Assembly: GCA_025736915.1 (NCBI GenBank) | Contig: CP107049.1 | Coordinates: forward strand, 1,178,001 to 1,242,000 | Direction of reading: 5' to 3' | From: Acinetobacter nosocomialis | GTDB lineage: Bacteria > Pseudomonadota > Gammaproteobacteria > Pseudomonadales > Moraxellaceae | DNA length: 64,000 bases | Part shown: in pieces, positions 32,849-42,900 of the stretch | How the letters are laid out: the number at the start of each line of letters is the position of its first letter | How positions within the stretch are numbered: position 1 is the stretch's first letter | Program-made: the position numbers and the translations under genes | Notes under the pieces: generated by a model | What the model saw: only the letters and a program-made list of their open reading frames with translations | Database searches by the model: none | Told to the model about the DNA's origin: nothing

Positions 32849-33544
32849 TTATTGGTCAATAATATCTGTGCCTTTAGGTGGCGTAAAATTAAAAGTTGAA
32901 GCTGGAATTGAAGCATTCACTTTTACATTATTAAACTTCACGTAAGTGGTTTGTCCTAAAGAATCTTGTAACACCATTAACGTAGGTGCTTTGTTGGCAC
33001 CAAAACTAATCGTTAAGCTTTGGAAAGCGCCATCTTCTTTTTTAGGGAATAAAGTGAAATATAATTTAGATTTATCTGGCTGGGTCACGCGGTAAGACTT
33101 CATGATTTGACTAGTATTACCAGAGAGCAATAAAGCAGGAGTATCTGCTACTTGCGAATCTAAGCTTTGACGGACAGCTTGTTGTAAATCAGGGTCATAA
33201 ATCCAGACTGTTTTACCACTCGTCACAATAGTTTGTTTAGACGGACTCACGGTTTCCCAATAAAATTTCCCCGGACGTTCAACTTTCATTGAACCTTTAA
33301 ATGTCTGGTTCATATGCTGAGCACCTAAGCCTTTTTTCTGTGCTACAGCTTTTGTATTTGCTTTGGTTGTTTGTTCAAAATCAGCAGTTAAACGCTGTAA
33401 TCCTGATAACTGATTTACCAGGTTCCCAATCGCCTGTTGCTCCGGTGCTGCTACTGGTGCAGCAAACGCTGTAGTACTCATTACAGGAGCAAGCACTGAC
33501 GCGCTGAGTGTAATAGCACACATGGTTTTACGAAGCATATTCAT
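32849..33544 (-). CDS. lolA: Outer-membrane lipoprotein carrier protein
   Basis: A 231-residue periplasmic chaperone that moves lipoproteins from LolCDE to the outer membrane. A cleavable signal peptide ends near TTAFAA (about residue 29). The mature domain includes LQRLTADFEQTTKA, FKGSMKVERPGKFYWETVSPSKQTIVTSGKTVWIYDPDLQQAVRQ and the C-terminal PKGTDIIDQ strand. The insert VAQKKGLGAQHMN after the ADFEQ strand looks genus-specific. It is monocistronic. Confidence 0.93.
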   Translation of the reverse strand: MNMLRKTMCAITLSASVLAPVMSTTAFAAPVAAPEQQAIGNLVNQLSGLQRLTADFEQTTKANTKAVAQKKGLGAQHMNQTFKGSMKVERPGKFYWETVSPSKQTIVTSGKTVWIYDPDLQQAVRQSLDSQVADTPALLLSGNTSQIMKSYRVTQPDKSKLYFTLFPKKEDGAFQSLTISFGANKAPTLMVLQDSLGQTTYVKFNNVKVNASIPASTFNFTPPKGTDIIDQ

Positions 33545-33742
33545 GTCATCACCTTTTTAGTTGCTGTAAGATAACTTGTTCGCTTTTAATTTCACTAAGC
33601 CGAACAAGCTCTTCATTCAAGACCCATATTAACCGACAAACTCTGTGCTAATCATTGAGAAAATAAGATATTTTGTTATGTTATTCATATTGTTTGTAGA
33701 ATTTCATTCATCATGATGAAGATGAAATTAATGAAATTCCAT

Positions 33743-33773
33743 AAAAAAAGCCCACAAAATGTGGGCTTTTTCT
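33743..33773 (-). terminator. rpmA terminator
   Basis: 12-bp stem AAAAAGCCCACA/TGTGGGCTTTTT around AAA, with T-tracts. It lies directly 3' of the ribosomal protein operon. Confidence 0.88.
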
Positions 33774-33784
33774 TAAGCTAAAAC

Positions 33785-34042
33785 TTAAACAGTTTCAACT
33801 TTTACGTAGCGACGGCCAAATTGACCTTTCACTTCGAATTTTACTACGCCGTCAGCAGTAGCAAATAAAGTATGGTCACGGCCCATACCAACATTTGCAC
33901 CAGCGTGGAATTCAGTACCACGTTGACGAACGATGATGTTACCAGCAGTTACAGTTTGACCACCGTAAACTTTAACACCTAACATTTTTGGGTTTGAATC
34001 ACGACCGTTCTTCGTCGATCCACCGGCTTTTTTAGTTGCCAT
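33785..34042 (-). CDS. rpmA: 50S ribosomal protein L27
   Basis: An 85-residue protein, [24 protein letters not shown], then the conserved [34 protein letters not shown]. The N-terminal Ala-Thr-Lys tail reaches the peptidyl-transferase centre, and no extra cleaved leader is present, unlike the Firmicutes form. It follows rplU by 18 nt in the usual order. Confidence 0.98.
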
Positions 34043-34060
34043 GTCTCTTACTCCTCGTGA

Positions 34061-34372
34061 TTAGCCTGAAATACCAGTAATTTTCAACTCAGTGAACCAT
34101 TGACGGTGACCTTGTTGCTTACGGTAGTGTTTACGACGACGCATTTTGATAATGCGGATTTTGTCGTGACGACCATGACCAATCACTTCTGCAGTTACTT
34201 TAGCGCCAGCTACAACTGGAGCACCGATTTGAATGTTGTCACCGTTTACAACCATTAATACATCATCAAATGTAATAGTTGCGCCAGATTCAGCCTTCAA
34301 TAATTCAACTTTAAGGGTTTCACCCTCAACTACACGGTGCTGTTTACCACCGCTTTGGATTACTGCGTACAT
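34061..34372 (-). CDS. rplU: 50S ribosomal protein L21
   Basis: A 103-residue protein ([23 protein letters not shown], then [23 protein letters not shown]) that binds 23S rRNA next to L20. The start is the ATG at 34372, preceded by GGAG; an ATG at 34384 in the same frame overlaps that ribosome-binding site. First gene of rplU-rpmA and divergent from ispB. Confidence 0.97.
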
Positions 34373-34814
34373 AATGTACTCCAATCAGCCCGTGTCGTCG
34401 TGTCGATAAAGGGATATATCGATCTTAAAACGAACGCCACTGGGGTTATACAAGGCGACAGATTTTAAGTGAAATTTGATCAAACGACAAGTGCTTTATC
34501 TTTATCTAAGCAATAGAGACCGTTATTCTTACATAATAAAAACAGCTTCAATTCGAATTTAGTACTTTTCATTGATTCTGAATGGAATTTAAAATACAGT
34601 TCCAAACACAACTTGCAACAAGAACAAGCTGTATTCATGTTGACGTTATTAAAATTTATTGTTTTGTCGGAAACACATCGTTTTGCCGAAATAAAGAACA
34701 AAGAACTCTTCATGAACCTACAAATGATTAATATCAATTGCTTGTTTCCCTGTTTAATGCACTTTTAATTGATACACTAACGCCACTTATCACCAATACG
34801 GGGTTTTTCTTCAT
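34373..34814. promoter_or_regulatory. rplU-ispB divergent intergenic region
   Basis: About 440 nt with no credible gene. An 85-codon minus-strand frame here has odd composition, many Cys, and no ribosome-binding site. The region must hold promoters for rplU (left) and ispB (right); a -10-like TACACT is at 34773-34778, about 37 nt before ispB. No clear riboswitch-like structure was found. Confidence 0.45.
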
Positions 34815-35792
34815 ATGGTCATCGATTTTAAGCAAGACATTCTCGCTCCTGTTGCTACAGACTTTGCTGCGATGGATCACTTGATTAATGAAGGAATTAG
34901 CTCAAAAGTCGGCTTGGTCATGTCGGTCAGTAAACATGTTGTTGAAGCTGGCGGCAAACGTATGCGTCCGATCATGTGTTTACTTGCAGCACGAGCTTGT
35001 GGTCTGGACAACATGCAAAATGCACAGCGTCTGGCTGCCATTATTGAAATGCTTCATACCGCAACTTTAGTGCATGATGATGTGGTCGATGAATCGGGGC
35101 TTCGTCGTGGCCGCCCTACTGCCAACGCAACTTGGAACAACCAAACTGCCGTGTTAGTAGGTGACTTCCTTATTGCTCGCGCTTTTGACCTATTGGTTGA
35201 TTTAAACAACATGACCTTATTAAAAGATTTCTCAACAGGTACATGTGAAATCGCTGAAGGTGAAGTATTACAACTTCAATCTCAGCACCAACCGGATACA
35301 ACCGAAGAAACATATTTAAAAATTATTCACGGGAAAACTTCTCGTTTATTTGAACTTGCAACTGAAGGTGCTGCCATTTTGGCTGGGCAAGAAGCCTACC
35401 GTGAACCTTTAAGATTATTTGCAGGTCATTTTGGAAATGCATTCCAAATTATTGACGATATTTTAGACTACACTTCAGATGCTGAAACATTAGGTAAAAA
35501 TATTGGTGATGATTTGATGGAAGGTAAACCGACTTTACCGTTAATTTCAGCATTAGCACATTCAACGGGTGAAGAACACGCCATTATTCGTCGTAGCATT
35601 GCGACTGGTGGGGTTGACCAATTATCCAAAGTTATTGAAATTGTACAAAAGTCTGGTGCTTTAGATTATTGCCAGCGCCGTGCCCAAGAAGAAACAGAAG
35701 CAGCACTGCAAGCCTTATCAATCTTGCCTGATACACCTTATCGCCAAGCATTGATTAACCTCACTCGGCTTGCATTACATCGAATACAGTAG
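34815..35792 (+). CDS. ispB: All-trans-polyprenyl diphosphate synthase (ubiquinone side chain)
   Basis: A 325-residue trans-prenyltransferase with both Asp-rich motifs: LVHDDVVDESGLRRGRPT (first) and FQIIDDILDYTSD (second), the metal and diphosphate sites. The small residues upstream of the first motif suggest a long product, as expected for the octa- or nonaprenyl tail of ubiquinone, but chain length is not certain. It lies next to rplU-rpmA in divergent order, a common gammaproteobacterial arrangement. Confidence 0.93.
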   Translation: MVIDFKQDILAPVATDFAAMDHLINEGISSKVGLVMSVSKHVVEAGGKRMRPIMCLLAARACGLDNMQNAQRLAAIIEMLHTATLVHDDVVDESGLRRGRPTANATWNNQTAVLVGDFLIARAFDLLVDLNNMTLLKDFSTGTCEIAEGEVLQLQSQHQPDTTEETYLKIIHGKTSRLFELATEGAAILAGQEAYREPLRLFAGHFGNAFQIIDDILDYTSDAETLGKNIGDDLMEGKPTLPLISALAHSTGEEHAIIRRSIATGGVDQLSKVIEIVQKSGALDYCQRRAQEETEAALQALSILPDTPYRQALINLTRLALHRIQ

Positions 35793-35806
35793 ATATTATT
35801 TTGCCT

Positions 35807-37867
35807 ATGCATATAAATTTTTCAGATCATTTTTTAAAAATCCAGAAACAGCTTGAAAATCCTCAAGCTGTTATCGACGAAAATATTCTCATTGACCTAG
35901 TCAATGCTTTACGGCCATCCGATCCTCACGATACGGATGAAATAGAGCAAAAAATACAAGCACTTATTGATAGCTTATTACTTACTCCTACCGCTCCTGC
36001 TCTTTTACAAACCTTTTTATTACGTTTAATTAATCAATATAAGCAAGTGAGCTTATATGCAGATAGCGGCATTTTGTCTTTAGATGGTTTCTGGAACCAA
36101 CTTGGACAAAGACTTGGTGGCCATTTTCTGCCACTCATTGAAGATGTCAGCCAGCTCAAAATTTTGATTGGAAAAATTTTCTATTTAGAAAGTGATTCAG
36201 TCTGGTTAAACAATGTTGATGACAAAGATTGGGCAACGTTATTCGGTTTAATTGGGCAAAGTAACAGCAATGTCGATGAAAAACATGCCATTCAACGAGA
36301 AATGATTAAGGCGATTACTGTCTTATCTTATCGTATTAGTGGTATTGGGCTTTATCCTGAATTTATTAATGCTCAGCCTGAGTTAACTGAATATGAATCA
36401 CCGTTTTTAGTACAAAACCGTGAAATTATTGAGTTTATTGAAAAGTATAAAAAACAAGATATTTCTAGCAATGACATTGCAGTCATTCCCCCACCAGATG
36501 CATCTCAAGCATTTGTAATGTTGGAACAATGCCGTGACGTCGTTTTAAAAATACGTCGGGCCACCAAAAGAATCGGTGTTAGTTTAAGTTTGACTTATTT
36601 ACTGTCTTTGCTTGAGCAATGTTTAGATCGAATTGAATTATTACTCTACTTGGTCGTAGACGACAGTGAAGGACGCTATATTTCTTTAGGGAATTTAATT
36701 TCGGACTTAACTAAAGCACATTACAGCGAAAAAAGTGTTCGCTCGTTATTAAGTACGACCAGTGAACTCATCGCCTTTCAGGTCACGGAAAATGCAAGCC
36801 GTACTGGTGAGCACTATGTGAGTACAGATACCAAAGGCTTTTGGGGCATGTATAAAGCCGCTGCTGGTGCAGGCGTGATTATTGCCTGTATGGCATCCTT
36901 AAAAATTCTTGCTGCACGTATGACGATGGCCCCGCTTATGCAAGCCTTTACGTTCAGTATGAACTATTCACTCGGCTTTATTCTGATTCATGTATTGCAC
37001 TTTACTGTTGCGACAAAACAGCCAGCAATGACAGCGGCTGCCCTCGCAGCCACTGTTCAGCAGCGTAAAGGCTCTAAAACTGCACAAATTGCAGAGTTAG
37101 CCGCACTTATTATCAATATTATTCGAACTCAGTTTATTGCTATTTTGGGTAATATCTCGATTGCAATCCCTACTGCCGCACTCATTACTTTTGCTTGGCA
37201 GTTTTATCTAGATGAACCTTTATTAACCCATACCAAAGCCACTTCTCTTTTACACAGTTTAAATCCATTTACGTCCTTAGCCGTTCCACATGCAGCAATC
37301 GCAGGCGTGTGTTTGTTCTTGTCGGGTCTTATTGCAGGCTACTTCGACAATATGGCTGTTTATAGAAAAGTAGGACCTCGTTTAAAAGCACACCGACGTT
37401 TACGCAGTTTATTTGGTCAAGAGCGCCTAAATCGTTTTGCAGAATATATTGAACGTAACTTAGGTGCCCTTGCTGGTAACTTCCTGTTCGGTGTCATGCT
37501 AGGAAGTATGGGAACAATCGGCTTTATTCTAGGTTTACCTTTAGATATTCGTCATATTGCCTTTGCTTCAGCGAACTTTATTCAAGGTTTAATGACCATT
37601 AACGGTAGCCCCGATATTGGCTTGATTATAGTTTCGTTTTTAGGTGTGCTTTGTATTGGTCTCACTAACTTATTTGTGAGTTTCACGCTCACTATTATTG
37701 TGGCATTACGTGCACGTCGAGTTCGCTTTGAACAATGGAAGCCATTAGCTAAACTGGTCATGACCCATTTTCTTACACGCCCGAGTGATTTCTTCTGGCC
37801 TCCAAAACAGCCTTTAGAATTAGAAGAAAATACCCAAGCAAGTGGCGGGAAAAAAGCAGAACACTAG
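35807..37867 (+). CDS. Gcr/COG4389 membrane protein, conventionally named site-specific recombinase
   Basis: A protein of about 686 residues. The N-terminal half is soluble and helical; the C-terminal half (from about 347) holds roughly seven long hydrophobic segments, for example AAGAGVIIACMASLKILAA, FTFSMNYSLGFILIHVLHF, AAIAGVCLFLSGLIAGYF and LIIVSFLGVLCIGLTNLFV. No tyrosine- or serine-recombinase catalytic motif is visible, so the family name site-specific recombinase is probably wrong. The start is the ATG at 35807, since the frame beyond it begins only with a TTG. It follows ispB by 14 nt and is likely co-transcribed with it. Confidence 0.75.
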   Translation: MHINFSDHFLKIQKQLENPQAVIDENILIDLVNALRPSDPHDTDEIEQKIQALIDSLLLTPTAPALLQTFLLRLINQYKQVSLYADSGILSLDGFWNQLGQRLGGHFLPLIEDVSQLKILIGKIFYLESDSVWLNNVDDKDWATLFGLIGQSNSNVDEKHAIQREMIKAITVLSYRISGIGLYPEFINAQPELTEYESPFLVQNREIIEFIEKYKKQDISSNDIAVIPPPDASQAFVMLEQCRDVVLKIRRATKRIGVSLSLTYLLSLLEQCLDRIELLLYLVVDDSEGRYISLGNLISDLTKAHYSEKSVRSLLSTTSELIAFQVTENASRTGEHYVSTDTKGFWGMYKAAAGAGVIIACMASLKILAARMTMAPLMQAFTFSMNYSLGFILIHVLHFTVATKQPAMTAAALAATVQQRKGSKTAQIAELAALIINIIRTQFIAILGNISIAIPTAALITFAWQFYLDEPLLTHTKATSLLHSLNPFTSLAVPHAAIAGVCLFLSGLIAGYFDNMAVYRKVGPRLKAHRRLRSLFGQERLNRFAEYIERNLGALAGNFLFGVMLGSMGTIGFILGLPLDIRHIAFASANFIQGLMTINGSPDIGLIIVSFLGVLCIGLTNLFVSFTLTIIVALRARRVRFEQWKPLAKLVMTHFLTRPSDFFWPPKQPLELEENTQASGGKKAEH

Positions 37868-37977
37868 CGTTTTGCTTTGTACACAAATTGTGAATTCCGT
37901 CAATTTTGTTGTGATTGTTTTTCCAAATGTTAAAAAAATTTCAAAATGAATTTACGATGATCTATCAGGCTTGAAAA

Positions 37978-38001
37978 AAAGTGTACTGGCAAGTACACTT
38001 T
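37978..38001. promoter_or_regulatory. Palindrome upstream of PAP2-adeIJK
   Basis: Perfect 10-bp inverted repeat AAAGTGTACT-ggca-AGTACACTTT, 49 nt before the PAP2 start. The only long T-run lies on the minus-strand side, where no gene would need termination, so an operator for a dimeric repressor is at least as likely as a terminator. AdeN, a TetR-type repressor encoded elsewhere, is the known regulator of adeIJK; binding here is speculation. Confidence 0.5.
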
Positions 38002-38050
38002 CAACGGCATTCAGTAGTAAAAAACTACATGAATAAGCAAAGGTGTGTAT

Positions 38051-38677
38051 ATGCCCTATCTATTGCTTTGTATTGGTTGCGTTTTTTTAGGATTAGGTGT
38101 TCTTGGTCTGGTTGTACCAAGTCTTCAATCTTTGGACTTGCTCACCGTTCAAACATTGAGTCACCATCGTTTAGATTATCTTAATACTATAACTGCCTTT
38201 CTTGCACGCGTAGGCGGCATGCCTTTTGTATGTTTTTTATCCTTTCTAGTATGTGTATATTTAGCATGGTATAAAAAATATATTACTGTTATTTTCATTA
38301 GCTTGGGAGTTATTGGCAGTATCACCATTGGTTGGCTGCTCAAGTGGTGTGTTAACCGGCCTAGACCTCCTGAGGCATATCATATCGTTGAAAGTTATGG
38401 TGCATCGTTCCCAAGTGCACATAGTGTTTATGCATCAACACTGGCTTGTCTGGCAATGATTATGTTATGCCGTAAGCACAACATTAACTCTCCTTATATT
38501 GTTTTGATCTCCTGTCTTTGGTTTGTGTGTATGGGGCTTTCAAGAATATATGCAGGAGTTCATTTCCCAACAGACGTACTCGCTGGTTGGGGTATTGGTT
38601 TTATTTGGATTGCACTGCTTTGGCTCTGGTTATTACAAACACAAAGTAGGTTAAGTAGAAAACAAATATATTTTTAG
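38051..38677 (+). CDS. PAP2-family membrane phosphatase (upstream of adeIJK)
   Basis: A 208-residue membrane phosphatase with six hydrophobic segments and an intact PAP2 signature: KWCVNRPRP (KX6RP), SFPSAHSVYAS (PSGH variant) and SRIYAGVHFPTDVLAGW (SRX5HX3D). The likely substrate is a lipid phosphate or undecaprenyl diphosphate at the periplasmic face. The ATG at 38051 follows AAAGG with 7-nt spacing; a GTG at 38045 is an alternative. It ends 24 nt before adeI with no terminator, so the genes probably share a transcript. Confidence 0.87.
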   Translation: MPYLLLCIGCVFLGLGVLGLVVPSLQSLDLLTVQTLSHHRLDYLNTITAFLARVGGMPFVCFLSFLVCVYLAWYKKYITVIFISLGVIGSITIGWLLKWCVNRPRPPEAYHIVESYGASFPSAHSVYASTLACLAMIMLCRKHNINSPYIVLISCLWFVCMGLSRIYAGVHFPTDVLAGWGIGFIWIALLWLWLLQTQSRLSRKQIYF

Positions 38678-38701
38678 ATTTTATCTAAACGAGGTGGAAC
38701 A

Positions 38702-39952
38702 ATGATGTCGGCTAAGCTTTGGGCACCAGCCCTTACTGCTTGCGCATTAGCAACAAGTATCGCGCTTGTTGGTTGTAGCAAAGGCTCCGATGAGAAACAG
38801 CAAGCTGCTGCTGCTCAGAAAATGCCGCCTGCAGAAGTAGGTGTTATTGTTGCTCAACCACAAAGTGTTGAACAAAGCGTTGAGCTTTCAGGCCGTACTT
38901 CAGCATATCAAATTTCTGAAGTTCGTCCTCAAACAAGTGGCGTGATTTTAAAACGCTTATTTGCTGAAGGAAGCTATGTCCGTGAAGGTCAAGCGCTCTA
39001 TGAGCTCGACTCTAGAACGAACCGCGCAACGTTAGAAAATGCAAAAGCATCACTCCTACAACAACAGGCAAATCTGGCTTCACTACGTACCAAGTTAAAT
39101 CGTTATAAACAACTTGTTTCTAGTAATGCTGTGTCTAAACAGGAATATGATGACTTACTTGGTCAAGTCAATGTCTCAGAAGCACAAGTTGCTGCAGCTA
39201 AGGCTCAAGTAACAAATGCAAATGTAGATCTTGGTTATTCTACAATTCGCTCTCCTATTTCTGGACAATCTGGGCGTTCTTCAGTAACGGCTGGTGCTTT
39301 AGTTACTGCAAACCAGACTGATCCGTTAGTGACGATTCAGCAATTAGATCCAATCTATGTTGATATTAATCAGTCTAGCGCCGAGTTGTTACGTTTACGT
39401 CAGCAATTAAGTAAAGGCAGTTTAAACAACAGTAACAATACGAAAGTAAAATTAAAGCTTGAAGATGGTTCTACCTATCCAATCGAAGGGCAACTTGCTT
39501 TCTCTGACGCTTCTGTAAACCAAGATACAGGAACGATTACGTTACGTGCCGTATTCTCTAACCCGAATCATTTATTGCTTCCGGGTATGTATACCACTGC
39601 ACAAATTGTTCAGGGTGTTGTTCCAAATGCTTATCTGATTCCACAAGCTGCCGTTACACGTTTACCTACAGGTCAAGCTGTAGCAATGCTTGTTAATGCC
39701 AAAGGGGCTGTTGAGAGTCGTCCAATTGAAACCTCAGGGGTTCAAGGACAAAACTGGATTGTGACTAACGGCTTAAAAGCTGGCGATAAAGTTATTGTTG
39801 ATGGCGTTGCCAAAGTTAAAGAAGGGCAACAAGTAACAGCAAAACCTTATCAAGCTCAACCAGCAAATCCTCAAGGTGCAGCACCAAATGCTGCGAAACC
39901 GGCTCAATCAGGTAAACCTCAAGCAGAACAGAAAGCAGCTTCAAATGCATAA
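38702..39952 (+). CDS. adeI: AdeI, RND efflux periplasmic adaptor
   Basis: A 416-residue membrane-fusion protein of the AdeIJK pump. The lipobox LVGC puts the lipid-modified Cys at residue 25. Lipoyl halves (SGVILKRLFAEGSYVREGQALYELD and IRSPISGQSGRSS) flank a helical hairpin of about 60 residues. The beta-barrel and membrane-proximal domains follow, ending in a Pro/Ala/Gln-rich tail. A strong AGGTGG precedes the ATG. The start could be the second ATG (38705) without changing the product materially. The length equals the described A. baumannii AdeI. Confidence 0.96.
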   Translation: MMSAKLWAPALTACALATSIALVGCSKGSDEKQQAAAAQKMPPAEVGVIVAQPQSVEQSVELSGRTSAYQISEVRPQTSGVILKRLFAEGSYVREGQALYELDSRTNRATLENAKASLLQQQANLASLRTKLNRYKQLVSSNAVSKQEYDDLLGQVNVSEAQVAAAKAQVTNANVDLGYSTIRSPISGQSGRSSVTAGALVTANQTDPLVTIQQLDPIYVDINQSSAELLRLRQQLSKGSLNNSNNTKVKLKLEDGSTYPIEGQLAFSDASVNQDTGTITLRAVFSNPNHLLLPGMYTTAQIVQGVVPNAYLIPQAAVTRLPTGQAVAMLVNAKGAVESRPIETSGVQGQNWIVTNGLKAGDKVIVDGVAKVKEGQQVTAKPYQAQPANPQGAAPNAAKPAQSGKPQAEQKAASNA

Positions 39953-39964
39953 GGGGTAGATTGA

Positions 39965-42900
39965 ATGGCACAATTTTTTATTCATCGCCCCATATTTGCG
40001 TGGGTGATTGCATTAGTCATTATGTTGGCGGGTATTCTCACGCTAACAAAAATGCCTATTGCACAGTATCCAACGATTGCACCACCGACAGTCACAATTG
40101 CTGCGACTTATCCTGGTGCGTCGGCTGAAACAGTTGAAAACACCGTAACCCAGATCATTGAACAACAAATGAATGGTCTCGATGGTTTACGTTATATTTC
40201 TTCTAACAGTGCAGGTAACGGTCAAGCATCTATTCAATTAAACTTTGAACAAGGTGTTGACCCTGATATTGCACAGGTTCAAGTTCAAAACAAATTGCAA
40301 TCTGCAACTGCACTTTTACCTGAAGATGTACAACGTCAAGGTGTGACAGTAACTAAATCTGGTGCGAGCTTCTTGCAAGTTATTGCATTCTATTCACCAG
40401 ATAACAACCTTTCAGACTCAGACATTAAAGACTATGTAAACTCATCAATTAAAGAACCGCTTAGCCGTGTTGCTGGTGTTGGTGAAGTAACAGTCTTTGG
40501 TGGTTCATACGCGATGCGTATTTGGCTCGATCCAGCTAAATTAACAAGTTACCAACTCACTCCTAGTGATATTGCAACTGCTTTACAAGCGCAGAACTCG
40601 CAAGTTGCTGTAGGTCAGTTAGGTGGTGCACCTGCTGTACAAGGTCAAGTGCTTAACGCAACTGTAAATGCGCAAAGCTTATTACAGACACCTGAACAGT
40701 TTAAAAATATCTTCTTAAAGAACACAGCATCAGGTGCTGAGGTTCGTTTAAAAGATGTTGCTCGTGTAGAGTTAGGTTCTGATAACTATCAGTTCGATTC
40801 GAAGTTTAATGGCAAACCAGCGGCTGGTCTTGCAATTAAAATTGCAACTGGTGCGAACGCACTTGATACAGCAGCAGCTGTTGAACAACGTTTGTCTGAA
40901 TTACGTAAGAACTATCCAGCAGGTTTACAAGATAAACTCGCTTATGACACGACTCCATTTATCCGTCTTTCAATTGAAAGTGTTGTACACACGCTAATTG
41001 AAGCCGTGATTTTGGTATTCATTGTTATGTTCCTATTTTTACAAAACTGGCGCGCGACGATTATTCCAACGCTTGCAGTTCCAGTAGTTGTATTAGGTAC
41101 ATTTGCAGTTATTAATATCTTTGGTTTCTCAATTAACACCTTAACCATGTTCGCTATGGTATTGGCAATCGGTCTTCTGGTTGATGACGCCATTGTTGTA
41201 GTCGAAAACGTTGAACGTGTAATGAGTGAAGACCATACCGATCCGGTTACAGCAACTTCTCGTTCAATGCAGCAGATTTCTGGTGCCTTAGTGGGTATTA
41301 CCAGCGTATTGACTGCGGTATTCGTACCAATGGCATTCTTTGGTGGTACAACAGGTGTAATTTACCGTCAGTTCTCGATTACCCTTGTAACAGCAATGGT
41401 TTTATCGTTAATTGTGGCATTAACCTTCACCCCTGCACTTTGTGCAACAATCTTAAAACAGCATGATCCAAATAAAGAACCAAGCAATAATATCTTTGCG
41501 CGTTTCTTTAGAAGCTTTAACAACGGTTTTGACCGCATGTCGCATAGCTACCAAAATGGTGTTAGCCGCATGCTTAAAGGCAAAATCTTCTCTGGCGTGC
41601 TTTATGCTGTTGTAGTTGCCCTTTTAGTATTCTTGTTCCAAAAACTCCCATCTTCATTCTTACCAGAAGAAGATCAGGGTGTGGTCATGACACTTGTTCA
41701 ATTACCACCAAATGCAACGCTTGACCGTACAGGTAAAGTGATTGACACCATGACTAACTTCTTCATGAATGAAAAAGACACTGTGGAATCTATTTTCACC
41801 GTATCTGGTTTCTCATTCACGGGTGTGGGTCAAAATGCTGGTATTGGCTTCGTTAAGTTGAAAGACTGGAGCAAACGTACAACACCAGAAACTCAAATCG
41901 GCGCATTAATTAAGCGTGGTATGGCATTAAACATGATCATTAAAGATGCATCATACGTTATGCCATTACAGCTTCCTGCAATGCCTGAATTGGGTGTAAC
42001 TGCCGGATTTAACTTGCAGCTTAAAGATTCAAGTGGTCAAGGCCATGAGAAATTGATTGCAGCTCGTAACACCATTCTAGGCTTAGCATCACAAGATAAA
42101 CGCCTGATGGGTGTACGTCCAAATGGTCAGGAAGATACACCTCAGTATCAAATTAATGTAGATCAAGCCCAAGCTGGCGCGATGGGTGTGAGCATTGCTG
42201 ACATCAACAATACAATGCGTATTGCATGGGGTGGTTCATACATTAACGATTTCGTTGACCGTGGTCGTGTGAAAAAAGTTTATGTTCAAGGCGATGCAGA
42301 TACTCGTATGATGCCGGAAGACTTAAATAAGTGGTATGTACGTAATAACAAAGGTGTGATGGTTCCATTCTCTGCATTTGCTACTGGTAAATGGACTTAT
42401 GGTTCTCCACGTCTTGAACGTTATAACGGCGTATCATCGGTTAACATTCAAGGTACTCCTGCACCTGGCGTAAGCTCTGGTGACTCGATGAAAGCAATGG
42501 AAGAAATTATTGGTAAGTTACCATCTATGGGCTTACAAGGTTTCGACTATGAATGGACAGGTTTATCACTTGAAGAACGTGAGTCTGGTGCTCAAGCTCC
42601 ATTCTTATACGCACTTTCATTGTTAATCGTATTCCTTTGCTTAGCTGCATTATATGAAAGCTGGTCTATTCCGTTCTCTGTTTTACTTGTGGTACCACTT
42701 GGTGTCATTGGTGCACTTGTATTGACCTACTTGGGTATGATTATTAAAGGAGATCCAAATCTCTCAAATAACATTTACTTCCAGGTGGCGATTATTGCGG
42801 TGATCGGTCTTTCGGCAAAAAATGCGATCTTGATTGTTGAGTTCGCAAAAGAATTGCAGGAAAAAGGTGAAGATCTGCTTGATGCAACCTTACATGCTGC

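Noticed and set aside
34480..34737. 85-codon minus-strand frame between rplU and ispB
   Set aside because: Cys-rich, odd composition and no start signal; more likely intergenic sequence.
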